Source of the DNA: a virus
Strand: one strand, 5' to 3'
DNA length: 54,938 bases
Virus record (IMG/VR): IMGVR_UViG_3300042691_027774
Location: 1-54,938 of that record
Below the pieces are notes generated by a model that was given only the letters and a program-made list of their open reading frames with translations, was not told the DNA's origin and did not search any database. Below are positions 16,962-26,300 of this stretch, in pieces. The translations under genes were made by a program, and so were the position numbers. Position 1 is the stretch's first letter, and each line of letters begins with the position of its first letter.

Positions 16962-18316
16962 TGCTTGGCGCCGTTATATATCCATGGACGATTGACAGCA
17001 TCGCCACAGAACTTGGCGGGGTGCCGATAGAGTCGTCTGGCGGAGCCACGTCGTACTCCCTCACAGCAAGCGTCGGTTCTTTTTCACTCACGGGGCAAGA
17101 CGCTGGCCTGAAAGCTGCGATCACTCTTCCTTCCGAAGTGGGCGCGTTTGCTCTCTCTGGTCAAGACGCCAATCTCGTCCAGTCGTTCAAGGTGGCCGCC
17201 GACGTTGGGTCGTTTGCTCTCGCCGGGCAAAGTGCGGCGCTACTCTACGCCGCAGGCGGGTCGTACTCGCTGGCAGCGGGGGCCGGCGCGTTTGCTCTCG
17301 CCGGACAAGTTGCTGGCCTGAAACCAGCGCTCACAATGCCTGCCGAAGCTGGCACTTTCTCTCTGGCAGGGCAAGCCGCGAACCTGGCGCAGTCGTTTAG
17401 CCTCTCTGCCGACGCAGGATCTTTTGCGCTCTCTGGTCAGTCGGCGACCTTGACATATGTCGAAGGGGGAGTCTATACCCTCCCCGCATCAGCGGGATCG
17501 TTCTCTCTATCGGGGCAGGATGCAACCCTCAGCAAAACCACAGCGGGGGAGTACTCCCTCGCAGCGGAAGTTGGAAACTTTGCTCTTTCAGGGCAGGATG
17601 CAACCTTCGCCCAGACCGCAGCGCCAACGTATTCGCTCAGCGCCGAAGTCGGGGCGTTCACTTTATCCGGGCAAGCACTCGACCTAAAGGCCGCAGTGCG
17701 TCTTTCTTCAGAGGTCGGTGCGTTTGTCCTTTCTGGCCAAGAGGCTGTGCTTACGGCGTTGGCCGCAGCGGAGTACACTCTTGTCGCGGATCCGGGCGAG
17801 TTCGTTCTGTCTGGCCAAGACGTGCGCATTTACCTCGATGGCACAAGCCCTGCCACACTATTGGTGGCCCGTGTCAAGTCCGTTCTCGGGGCATCCGAAC
17901 TGATCCACAGCATCCTGCGGCTGTCGTCTGGTGCCCTTGCCAGCACCACGCGCCCACGCATTTTCACCGGCCAAGCACGGACGTTTCTGTGCGGGCGCAA
18001 TCGTGGCCGCTTGCCGTTCTTTGAGATCCATGTTTCCGGGCAATCGTTCGATCACGAGTCATACTCGGCGGGGGCGATCACGCAGACCGCACTGCTGACG
18101 CTGCACCTGGGCGGCAATGATCCAGGCGAAGCCGGGCTTGTCGCGGAGCGGGCTTTGCTCGCCGCCATTGCCGCCATCCGCACAGGCCCAGACAACTTGC
18201 TCGCTCTTGGCGATGAATCCCTTGGCGATCTTGAGCAAGGCCCATGGGGCCACCGGAGGACAATCACGTTCACCGTAACGCAGACCTACGACCGCACGAC
18301 TTACGAGGTGGTGTAA
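16961..18316 (+). CDS. Beta-repeat protein fused to a tail-terminator-like domain
   Basis: The 451-residue protein has residues about 25-285 made of 11 copies of a 22-27-residue unit with core GxFxLxGQxAxL. It is followed by a roughly 155-residue domain beginning near residue 290 (LLVARVKSVLGASEL). That domain contains FFEIHVSGQSF, TALLTLHLGGND and HRRTITFTVTQTYD, resembling a small phage tail-terminator or neck fold. The gene lies just before neck genes. The fusion of a repeat rod to such a domain is unusual. Start ATG 16961 is set by the overlap with the previous stop. Confidence 0.6.
   Translation: MLGAVIYPWTIDSIATELGGVPIESSGGATSYSLTASVGSFSLTGQDAGLKAAITLPSEVGAFALSGQDANLVQSFKVAADVGSFALAGQSAALLYAAGGSYSLAAGAGAFALAGQVAGLKPALTMPAEAGTFSLAGQAANLAQSFSLSADAGSFALSGQSATLTYVEGGVYTLPASAGSFSLSGQDATLSKTTAGEYSLAAEVGNFALSGQDATFAQTAAPTYSLSAEVGAFTLSGQALDLKAAVRLSSEVGAFVLSGQEAVLTALAAAEYTLVADPGEFVLSGQDVRIYLDGTSPATLLVARVKSVLGASELIHSILRLSSGALASTTRPRIFTGQARTFLCGRNRGRLPFFEIHVSGQSFDHESYSAGAITQTALLTLHLGGNDPGEAGLVAERALLAAIAAIRTGPDNLLALGDESLGDLEQGPWGHRRTITFTVTQTYDRTTYEVV
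17055..17820 (+). repeat. Eleven GxFxLxGQ beta-repeats
   Basis: The repeats recur every 66-81 bases and encode GSFSLTGQ, GAFALSGQ, GSFALAGQ, GTFSLAGQ and similar variants, alternating with A/S-rich strands. The DNA copies are diverged but recognisable (TCTCTGGTCAAG/TCTCGCCGGGCAA). Similar repeats occur in virion proteins that form elongated beta structures. Confidence 0.8.
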
Positions 18317-18317
18317 C

Positions 18318-19052
18318 ATGGCAAAGATTTGGAACAACTTTGGTGCGTTGCCGGCTGAAGTGGTCGCGCTGTATCCCAGCACGGCCCTGGCGGACTACGA
18401 CGAAACCGCGCCAACCGCAGTCTTAGAAGACGCCCTGGCCCGCGCTGCGGACCGCATCGTCAACAGTTTCCCAGAGCGGACGTACAAAGCCATTGCTCAG
18501 CCAGAAATGGTCTATGCCATCGCCAAAGCGACCGAGGGCCAATCGACATTCACCATTCCCTTCGGCGCCGCTGTGTCAGGGACGGTCCATGTGTGGACTG
18601 GATACCCTGCGGAACTGTCGTACCCAAAGCCGGTGATGCAGTACGAAATGCGCCAAGGCCCCTCTGGTCGCATAGAACTCGATTCGACAAAGTGGTCCAT
18701 CAACTACACGTCTGGCGTAGTCTCTCTCGGCACGTCCTTGGACGCAATGATGCAAGCATTGGTTTCCTATGACACCGATGTCAACGCTGCCACCTTTGGC
18801 ATCGCATCTCTGGCGCGTTTGGCTGCCAGGGGCGCAGCAGCGGAAGTGGGCGCACGATTGTTTTCAGAAGGGTCGCAAGAGTGGCTCTTGGTCACCAAGT
18901 ATGCGGAGGGATTCGATGCAGACCTCAAGGCACTTCATGAAGGCCGTTTGGTGCCCGAGGAAATCCGGCGCCTCCGGTTCTGGGCGGAAGTCGCGCCATC
19001 CGGTGGCCAAGGCGCCCAAGCCGGTAGCGTGCGATTTGGGAGGGCAAGGTGA
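18318..19052 (+). CDS. Head-tail connector or neck protein (putative)
   Basis: The 244-residue protein lies between capsid-associated genes and the tail-tube gene. Its first 50 residues (NNFGALPAEVVALYPSTA, then EDALARAADRIVNSFPERTY) are helical, in the manner of head-completion proteins that bind the portal. A beta region and a C-terminal helix rich in Arg follow. The stop overlaps a GTG start (GTGA at 19049-19052). The call relies on synteny. Confidence 0.5.
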   Translation: MAKIWNNFGALPAEVVALYPSTALADYDETAPTAVLEDALARAADRIVNSFPERTYKAIAQPEMVYAIAKATEGQSTFTIPFGAAVSGTVHVWTGYPAELSYPKPVMQYEMRQGPSGRIELDSTKWSINYTSGVVSLGTSLDAMMQALVSYDTDVNAATFGIASLARLAARGAAAEVGARLFSEGSQEWLLVTKYAEGFDADLKALHEGRLVPEEIRRLRFWAEVAPSGGQGAQAGSVRFGRAR

Positions 19053-19474
19053 GGATCGACAGAGCCTTTGCCGCAGAGGAAGCCAAACGGTTGGCGGGTG
19101 AAATCGCTGACATGTTGGCGAGAGTTGCGGGAGAGGTCTATGTCGAGGAAGTTGTCACCAGGCGGTACACAGACAAAAAAGAAAACGGACGCTTCGTAGA
19201 ACTCGACCCCGACTACGCTGAAGAAAAACAGGACGCCGTAGGATTTACGCATCCGATTCTTGTTCGGGAAGGGCACCTGTTCCGTGCGGTAAAAAGAGGG
19301 CGCGGAAAAGTCAACCAAGGCACAGTAACGATAACCTTTACTCTTCCCGAATACGCTAAGGACCATGATGAAGGCAGAGACAATCTTCCTATTCGTCGCC
19401 CGGTGGCGCCAAACGCATCCGATGCCAAAGCCCTGGTCGAAGGCATCGCTCGGCGCCTCAAGGGCCGAAAATAG
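19049..19474 (+). CDS. Tail completion or neck protein (HK97 gp10-like, putative)
   Basis: The 141-residue protein starts at GTG 19049, coupled to the previous gene. The N-terminal helix (AEEAKRLAGEIADMLARV) and a later stretch (TVTITFTLPEYAKDHDEGRDN followed by IRRPV) match the pattern of the phage virion-morphogenesis/HK97 gp10-like family. In that family a strand leads into 'Y-A...H...G' and then a P/R-rich segment. Confidence 0.6.
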   Translation: MRIDRAFAAEEAKRLAGEIADMLARVAGEVYVEEVVTRRYTDKKENGRFVELDPDYAEEKQDAVGFTHPILVREGHLFRAVKRGRGKVNQGTVTITFTLPEYAKDHDEGRDNLPIRRPVAPNASDAKALVEGIARRLKGRK

Positions 19475-19549
19475 CGCCATTGCACGCACAAGTAAAATGA
19501 TATTGTCCAGCATCTACCCGCCCACTCGCTCTTCTTAGGAGTCCCAACC

Positions 19550-19972
19550 ATGGCCGCCAACGCATTCCGCGCCAAAAGCGTCACCTTCAAATCCACTGCT
19601 CTGCTCGGCATGACCGATGTCGCAGTCAACCAATCTGGCAGCGCCAACGACTTGCGAACTGACGCAAGCGTGGGCGTCACTGCTGTCTTCGTTGACGGCA
19701 TCGCCGCAGACGTGACCGTTTCCACCACTGATCTGACGGGCGCAGGCGGGGCCAACTTCGTCATTGGCGCCACTGGCAGCTTGGTCATCGTCGCCGAAAA
19801 GCGGGCAGAAGGTTCTGGCGCTGCCGTAAGCGGCAACGTCACTTACACTGCCGCCCAGGCCACCGTCATCAGCAACTCGGCATCTGGGGCAACTGACGGC
19901 ATCGGCGGCGCTCAGATCGCTTTCCGCTGCTCTGTCCCCAGTGGTGACACAGACGCAATCGCCATTTCTTGA
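19550..19972 (+). CDS. Tail tube / major tail protein (putative)
   Basis: The 140-residue Ala/Gly/Thr-rich protein has high-expression codon use like the capsid gene. It is preceded by AGGAGTCCCAACC and lies directly before the tail assembly chaperones and tape measure, the usual position of the tube protein that polymerises into the tail. The small size and lack of a diagnostic motif leave a decoration protein as an alternative. Confidence 0.6.
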   Translation: MAANAFRAKSVTFKSTALLGMTDVAVNQSGSANDLRTDASVGVTAVFVDGIAADVTVSTTDLTGAGGANFVIGATGSLVIVAEKRAEGSGAAVSGNVTYTAAQATVISNSASGATDGIGGAQIAFRCSVPSGDTDAIAIS

Positions 19973-20021
19973 ATCAGTTGACGGTTCCATCTCACCTTGA
20001 ACGAAAGGAGAACTCGTTCAC

Positions 20022-20609
20022 ATGGCTTTTTCATACTTTTTACCTGGGGCCGCAGTATCGCTAACGCAAGGGGTTTTCGACAACCCTTGCGCCGCCCCTC
20101 TGCGTGTTCTGGGCGAGGTCACTGGCTACGGCACTCTTGCCAACGGGATCAAAGGCGTCGAGGTCGTCTTGGCGGGCCAGCCTCGTCCAGATCAAAGCGT
20201 GCTGTGGACCGCTTTGCCAGGGCGGGACATGTTGTTTCGCTGTGACGGCACAAAGCCAACGTGGAAAGACTTAGCCCGTGGAACCATCCCGCCATCGGTT
20301 GACGTAAAGTTGAAGTGCGGACAGACTGTCAGCATTGCGTTGGCATTGGAATCCCCGCGCAAGATGAAGTTCAGCGGAGGCGCAAAGACAACAGATTGGG
20401 CAACAGATTTGCCCAAGATTGCCAACCGCATATATGAACTCAAAGAAGGCGATCCATTGCCGACTGAACTCATGGGGGCGCTGATGGTGGCCGCGCTGCA
20501 ACCATGCTACCGCATTACTCCTGAAGTTCTTGACGCCATGGACGTGATGACAGATGAAGACTTTTACACCATTTACTTTGCGAGCCTTGGCCAAAGCCCA
20601 AAAGTCTAA
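20022..20609 (+). CDS. Tail assembly chaperone, short (G-type) product
   Basis: The 195-residue protein lies immediately before the tape measure gene and ends with a slippery CCCAAAA heptamer and stop. This is the layout of lambda gpG-like tail chaperones that bind the tape measure during tail assembly. AAAGGAGAACTCGTTCAC precedes the ATG. The C-terminal segment (DAMDVMTDEDFYTIYFASLG) is helical and acidic. Confidence 0.75.
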   Translation: MAFSYFLPGAAVSLTQGVFDNPCAAPLRVLGEVTGYGTLANGIKGVEVVLAGQPRPDQSVLWTALPGRDMLFRCDGTKPTWKDLARGTIPPSVDVKLKCGQTVSIALALESPRKMKFSGGAKTTDWATDLPKIANRIYELKEGDPLPTELMGALMVAALQPCYRITPEVLDAMDVMTDEDFYTIYFASLGQSPKV

Positions 20610-20636
20610 ACGCCAGGGCGACGTATGTTGCTCTGG
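20597..20636 (+). promoter_or_regulatory. Programmed -1 frameshift site
   Basis: The heptamer C CCA AAA (20597-20603) fits X XXY YYZ in the zero frame, two codons before the stop at 20607-20609. Nine bases further, CCAGGGC (20613-20619) can pair with GCTCTGG (20630-20636) around a 10-base loop, giving a stimulatory stem at the expected distance. This is the standard device that makes the long tail chaperone. Confidence 0.8.
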
Positions 20637-20752
20637 CCGCAGGCGGATGCCTGGACGCAGACTTGACCCCGTTTGAAGCAGACGTTTTGGCAAGGTTTCT
20701 GATCGCCAACAATCGTGCTCCAGATTTGCGAACTTACGCCAAAGGCAGATGA
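20603..20752 (+). CDS. -1 frame extension giving the long (GT-type) tail chaperone
   Basis: After slippage the frame continues through SLNARATYVALAAGG and DLTPFEADVLARFLIANNRA to a stop at 20750-20752, adding 49 residues. The fusion product would be about 243 residues. The extension has no start codon of its own and is fully open until just before the tape measure gene, supporting expression only by frameshift. Confidence 0.8.
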   Translation, partial: SLNARATYVALAAGGCLDADLTPFEADVLARFLIANNRAPDLRTYAKGR

Positions 20753-20771
20753 AGAGTACAGGGGCTCAAGA

Positions 20772-22853
20772 ATGACGCAGAACGTTGATTTACAGGTGAA
20801 GGTCAAGTTCATTGTGGATCCAAAGGATCTGCAAGCGGCGTTGTCTGGTGGTGGGGCGCAGAGCAAAGGTGCGGGCGGGTCTGGTGGGGGAGGCCCCCCA
20901 GGGTCCGCTCCGGCATCGCCGCAGAGTATCGCAAATGCTCAACTCGCAGCGGCAAGACTGCAACAAGTGACGGCGAGAACAGCACAGCAGGCAATGCTCG
21001 CCGCCGCCAGGTTACATCAACTGACTGCAAAAACCGCCCAGCAGCAACAGGCTGCCGCATCGCAGGCGCAACTCGCAGCGGCAAGGTTACGTCAACTGAC
21101 TGCAAAAACCGCCCAGCAGCAACAGGCTGCCGCATCACAGGCGCAACTTACTGCTGCGAAAATACAACTCACAAACGCACAGACCGCGCAGAGGACACAG
21201 CAGACGGCGGCCCAAGCGCAACTCGCAGCGGCAAAACTGCAACTTACAACGGCTCAGACCGCGCAGAGGACACAGCAGACCGTCGCCCAATCGCAACTTG
21301 CCGCAGTCAAATTGCAGCTCGCGCAAGGGCAACTGGCGCTGCAAGGAACTCAGCAGCAAATGGCGGCGATACGCCTCCAGCGGTTACAGCAGCAACCTCC
21401 TCCTCGCCCTCCCGCGCAAAAAGTGGGCAAAGGTTACGGCTCCGAAGGCATGTTCGCCGCTGGCACCTCTCCGATCATGCAGGGCCTCGCTTGGCAATCG
21501 CTGTTTGCGACTGGCGACATTCTTGGCCCCATGTCCTTCGCTCCGATGGCGCTATATCAGAACTACTCGCTCAAGCGGCAACGGCGAAATCGTGGGTTTG
21601 ATCTCGGCGCAGGATCCGATCTGGCAAACGCGGCAGGCGTTGGCCCCACGGGACAGATTGCGACCGCTGGGCACGCCCTGGCGGCGATAAGAAACAATGC
21701 CGCACTATCCCCAGCGGAACGTGAGAAACGCATGGCGCAAGTGGACATTATGTCCGCTGGGCGCGTTCGTGGGCGCTTGGGGCGTGGGATTGAAATGTTT
21801 GAAGCGGGGCAACTCGGTGGCAAGGGGATGCAAACTGCGGGACTGGCGGTTGCCGCACTTGGTGGCGTCAGCAGTGTTGCGCTTGGTGTTGTCGCTGGGC
21901 TCGGCGCGGTGGCGATGTCGCTGAAAGTGTTTGACGACCGAATGAAAGCCTCGGTAGAATCAATCCGTGCTGGAACCGCCGCGAATGATGAACAACGCAG
22001 GTCGTCCCGAAGGGGGCTCCAAGAACAAATGGAAAAAGGGCTTGCTGGCGATCTAGGAGCGGATTTGGCTGCGCTTGAAAGTGCGGGCATTAGCCCCGAT
22101 CTGACCCCTGGGATGCGAGGACTTGCGGCAAGAGCAGTGCGGTCTTCTGGCGGAGATGCAGCAAAGCGACTCATGGCAACTGCGGAAAAAGCAGCAAAAA
22201 CGTACAACATGACGCCAGAGTCCGCGATGGAAGCCTTGCTGCAAGCCAGAGCAGGACGCTTGCCAGCAGACGCGCTTGACCGGCGAGCACCTAACATTTT
22301 TGCAAAAGAAGTGGGCGCAACTGCCGGGCGCAGAGTGCAGATGCGGGAAGCGTGGACCGCCGGAGCGCCGGCCACCGGGTATGGCGCCTTTGCAGAAGAA
22401 TACCGAGGAGATGTTGGCTACGCTGAAGGCCGAAACTTTGAACGGTTTTTCAGCAACCAAGAGCGGGTGCGAAACCGCATTGCTGAGATCAAGAGTAAGA
22501 TTAAGCAAAACGAGGAAATGCGAAGCAAGGGGCTGTTGTCATACAACCCAGACGAACTGTTCACGCTTCCTCTGGAACTGAAGGCTCTAAAGACAGAAAC
22601 GAACATAACGCGCAGCTTGGCCAAAGACCCGCTTGCAATAGAAAATGCGATGAACTTCAGAAAACAGATAGAAGCTGTCAACAAGTTCTCTGAGAAGATT
22701 TCAGGGCAGAACGGATTCATCACGTTCATAAGCACGATGACGGATGTGATGTCTCTTGGCGTATGGGAATCTTTGACCGCAGAGAAACTGCGAAAGATTA
22801 AAGAATTCGAGGAAGAGAATAGGCGAAAACAAGTTGCGACCGGCGCTCCGTAA
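20772..22853 (+). CDS. Tape measure protein
   Basis: The 693-residue protein follows the chaperone frameshift pair. After about 50 residues it has an Ala/Gln-rich helical repeat region (residues about 57-200), then a hydrophobic segment near residues 355-380 (TAGLAVAALGGVSSVALGVV). Long charged helices extend to the C-terminus. Such proteins span the tail lumen and set tail length; by the usual ratio near 0.15 nm per residue this predicts a tail of roughly 100 nm. ATG 20772 is chosen as the start because the upstream in-frame ATG lies inside the chaperone extension. Confidence 0.85.
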   Translation: MTQNVDLQVKVKFIVDPKDLQAALSGGGAQSKGAGGSGGGGPPGSAPASPQSIANAQLAAARLQQVTARTAQQAMLAAARLHQLTAKTAQQQQAAASQAQLAAARLRQLTAKTAQQQQAAASQAQLTAAKIQLTNAQTAQRTQQTAAQAQLAAAKLQLTTAQTAQRTQQTVAQSQLAAVKLQLAQGQLALQGTQQQMAAIRLQRLQQQPPPRPPAQKVGKGYGSEGMFAAGTSPIMQGLAWQSLFATGDILGPMSFAPMALYQNYSLKRQRRNRGFDLGAGSDLANAAGVGPTGQIATAGHALAAIRNNAALSPAEREKRMAQVDIMSAGRVRGRLGRGIEMFEAGQLGGKGMQTAGLAVAALGGVSSVALGVVAGLGAVAMSLKVFDDRMKASVESIRAGTAANDEQRRSSRRGLQEQMEKGLAGDLGADLAALESAGISPDLTPGMRGLAARAVRSSGGDAAKRLMATAEKAAKTYNMTPESAMEALLQARAGRLPADALDRRAPNIFAKEVGATAGRRVQMREAWTAGAPATGYGAFAEEYRGDVGYAEGRNFERFFSNQERVRNRIAEIKSKIKQNEEMRSKGLLSYNPDELFTLPLELKALKTETNITRSLAKDPLAIENAMNFRKQIEAVNKFSEKISGQNGFITFISTMTDVMSLGVWESLTAEKLRKIKEFEEENRRKQVATGAP
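20940..21360 (+). repeat. Internal repeats in the tape measure gene
   Basis: Two nearly identical units begin at 21017 and 21092 (period 75 bases; shared word CAACTGACTGCAAAAACCGC). They are followed by units built on AGACCGCGCAGAGGACACAG. Each encodes a QLTAAKTAQQQQAAASQA-like helix of about 24-25 residues. Copy-number change here would alter tail length in steps. Confidence 0.8.
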
Positions 22854-22870
22854 CAAAAAGGCACCAAGCA

Positions 22871-23323
22871 ATGTCCTCCCCAGTTATCCAAGCAGAAATG
22901 ACAGGCGGTTTCCAGTTCTACACCTGGACCGGCCCTCTCAACCGTCCGAAACCGATTGCAGACGTTTTCCACCGCCTGGGCGCGACAAACAATCAGGCAT
23001 ACGGGGGCGGCGCATTCGCGCCCATTGGCGGCGGCGCAAGCGGACAAAACCGCATGCCACGATCTGGTGTCCAAGTTGTCGATTACCGAGCGGAAACAAG
23101 CCGGTGCCAAGCGCACATGTTTTTCGAGCGGTTATACGACGCCGACAGCGCGGTCAGGGGACTCTATAACACCATCGGCACCAAGCAGACGCTTCGCATA
23201 AATGGGATAGACGCGAACGTCGATGTCCTGGTCATTGACATTGTCGCCGATGCCCCCCGTGCGGGCTCGGGCTGTTGCAGTGTTCTCCAAACGGTCACCC
23301 TTGTTTTAGAGGCGCTCAACTGA
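22871..23323 (+). CDS. Tail protein of unknown function
   Basis: The 150-residue protein lies between tape measure and the large tail-tip gene, where distal tail proteins are encoded. It has beta-rich segments (MTGGFQFYTWTGP, QTLRINGIDANVDVLVIDIV) and ends in a strand (VLQTVTLVLEALN). It overlaps the next start by TGATG at 23321-23325. No family motif was recognised. Confidence 0.55.
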   Translation: MSSPVIQAEMTGGFQFYTWTGPLNRPKPIADVFHRLGATNNQAYGGGAFAPIGGGASGQNRMPRSGVQVVDYRAETSRCQAHMFFERLYDADSAVRGLYNTIGTKQTLRINGIDANVDVLVIDIVADAPRAGSGCCSVLQTVTLVLEALN

Positions 23324-26300
23324 TGGCCACTCCAGACGCAAGCACTCTGAACGGATGGGTGTCCGGTAACGAGAAACTCATCGACGTTTGGAGACTCACG
23401 GGAACATGGGAAAATCCTGTCTGGAAAGACGCGGGATTGATTCCAGACGGCCCTCCTGTCACGCAGCTCGGCAGCATGGGCACCGCGCTTTTCAAGATGC
23501 TGCGGAAAGCCCGCGTTGAAGTCGATCCCGCTGATCCCACGCACACCATAGAAGGCAGCGAGTTTTCCTTTGAAGTAGATTCTCCGCTGAACGCAGGCGA
23601 CTTCATTTGCGTGACGACAGGCATCATCGACCCGACGTTAATGACGCAATCGGACATCGTTTGGAGCGGAACGGTCACGTCTGTTTCTCGCACGGAAGAC
23701 CTGTTTGACGATGCGCCTGGAACGGTTACTGCCATGGAGCTTGGCGCGTGCTTGGACGATAAGTCCCCTGGCGGATGGGCGTTCATTGGGGACAGAACGC
23801 AGTCCCCGGTTCCTGTTGCACTAAACGAAACGGCAGGGACGTGGAACCTGCCGCCGCTGGCGTATGGTACGGATCTGGCGATGACGAAATCGCAGCCGAA
23901 CCTCATCCTTCACCCAGACCAGACAAAGTACGCAGGGGTAAAGATTTTCTATTCGGATATGCTTGACATTGCTGCTGCCGGGACGTTACTGCGCGGAACA
24001 AAAGCCGATCTCATCCGCCATGTTTTCGCATTTGGCCGCCCGGCGGCATGGCCAGAGATACGTCTTGTGCTGGCCCCCGGAACCACAGACATCATTGATT
24101 CTTTGGACCGCAACGTGGAAGTGGTTGATCCAAACGGCTTGACCTTTCGCGGATTGCTGGACATCGTTTTCCCGCGTGCTGGCGGGCTTGCCTGGATTGT
24201 CACTATTGAAAAAGAAGGCATCCTAGACCCAATCAAATGGCGCGTCATCGTTGTCCGCACGGATGCAGCGGAAACCACGCTGACCGTCAACATCACGGCG
24301 CCAGTCATTTCCTTGCGAAGCCAAGACACAACGCCAGCCTACGATGCCGTCGAGGTCGTAGGGGCGCCAATCGTTTGCTGCGGGACCATTCCGTTTCGTC
24401 AGGCAACAAGCGGTGAAACTCAATACGATTTTGTCATGGGGACCAAAGGCTGGACTGCGGAGGCTGAGACGAAGTTTGTAAAAGCCGAACTCTCTATCTT
24501 CACGGATCTAGCCAACAACGCTCCGCTTTACGACGAAGCCCTTACTACTTTCCGCAGTCAAGGATCAATGTCGCGTGTGTATCGGGCGTTTAGACCAAAC
24601 TTGTTCAGCGGCACACTGTGGTGCGGAGATTGCTCCAGCATTGGCGTATCTGGCCGGACTGGATCTCGCCCGGAGTACGTCGAAAACCCCGACTTGCGCA
24701 GCCCGCTTTTTCCGACGGTGAACTTTCGCCTGGGCAACACTCCTACGCTTTGGGCGCCGCCAAGTCTGGAAGGAAAAACGACCACTGTAGGCATTTTTTC
24801 AGAAGAGGGCAAAGCGTTTTCCCACCCGTCGCCTGTCGTGCTCCGAATGCTGCCGTGGATTCCAGTAAAAGTCGGGGCCATTTCTGGACTCGAATACCAG
24901 CAGGTAACGGCGGAACAGTTGATGAAGCCGCAACTTCACTACTACGACGGGGCGCACACTGCGGAAGACCTGACGTTAGCTGTCGGAGTTGACGGACTGG
25001 AACGAGCAGGCGTTGGCATGTCTCCAGACACCGTGACTGAGTCGGTGATTCTTTCTACTTCTCCTCCTGATTTTTTTGCGTTCAACAAAGACAACGTCCG
25101 CGTGAATGACCAGGGCAACTACCGGACGTACATAGATAGTGAGCCAACGCCAGCAAATGCGTACTCTTGGGAAAGCATGCTCCTGACGGTCGCATATCCG
25201 CACCAACAACGGCTACGTGTTCTTTTCTACCGCGATGGCCGAACGAATCCCGACGCAAACGGAGAGGACTGGATCGACTACGGCTGGATGCCGCCTGCCC
25301 TCCGTGCCGAAGGGGAGAAGAACAACAACATCATTCGCAAACTCGTCATCCAAGAAGACAGGTTGCAAGCGTGGTACGTTGCGCCAGGAACTATCTTGAC
25401 CAAGCGGTACAATCAGGAAGACGGCGGCCCTTCCATCTCAGACTCACCTTTTACCACCACGCCTCATGGCGTTCACACTTGGACCCGCAACGATTACGAT
25501 GCTGCCCACGCATATGCCATGCGCCTTGCCCGCCGATACTTCAAAGACCAAGCCTCGTATTCCATTGAACTCCCTCGCCCCGAGCAGCCCCTAGAAGTCA
25601 ACGGCGGGCTGACACAGGTTCTCCCAGGAATGTGGATTGGCGACCTGGTTCTCAAAGATCCCGATTCGGCAACGGGCAGAAACAAAACGATCAGCGCCTT
25701 GGTGGAAAGCGTTTCCCGCGACTTCGCCACAGGCCGCATGCTCATCAAAACGGCTGCCCCTATGTCCCCGGTGTTCTACAACAACGGGACAATCTCTCCC
25801 TCTCTTGGCGGCCCAGTGTCCCCGAGTCTCGGCGGAACCATGGCGCAGGCAGTTGGCAAGTTGCAATCGGCGGTCAGGGACATGCAAACCAATCAGGCCA
25901 GCGCGGCGCCAGTGGTTCCGTTTGTCTCTAAACCCGGGGGCGGGGGCGGGGGCACGGGGCTGATTATGGCCCGCATTCTCGGCGGAAACGCTGCGGTTCT
26001 GACTGGCTCCGATGATCCTCTTGGGCGGCTATTCGTGCATTCCGTGCCATACTCAAACCCAAATGGCGTCTTATTTGAAACTCCGAGCGTAGATGACTGG
26101 GTGAATTACCAGGATCTTGACAGCACTTTTGTCATTGGTGGGTCAAAGATACCATTGCAGCCTTCAGGGATAGGGTTTGCTCAGATCGTGCGCCCATACG
26201 CTCTTGGTAGCGCAAAGTGGTCGAACAATGACACATGGGTTGTATTGTCGTCCACGGGCGGCCCAGCGATGAACGTGGCAAACGTCAATCCAGACAAGAA

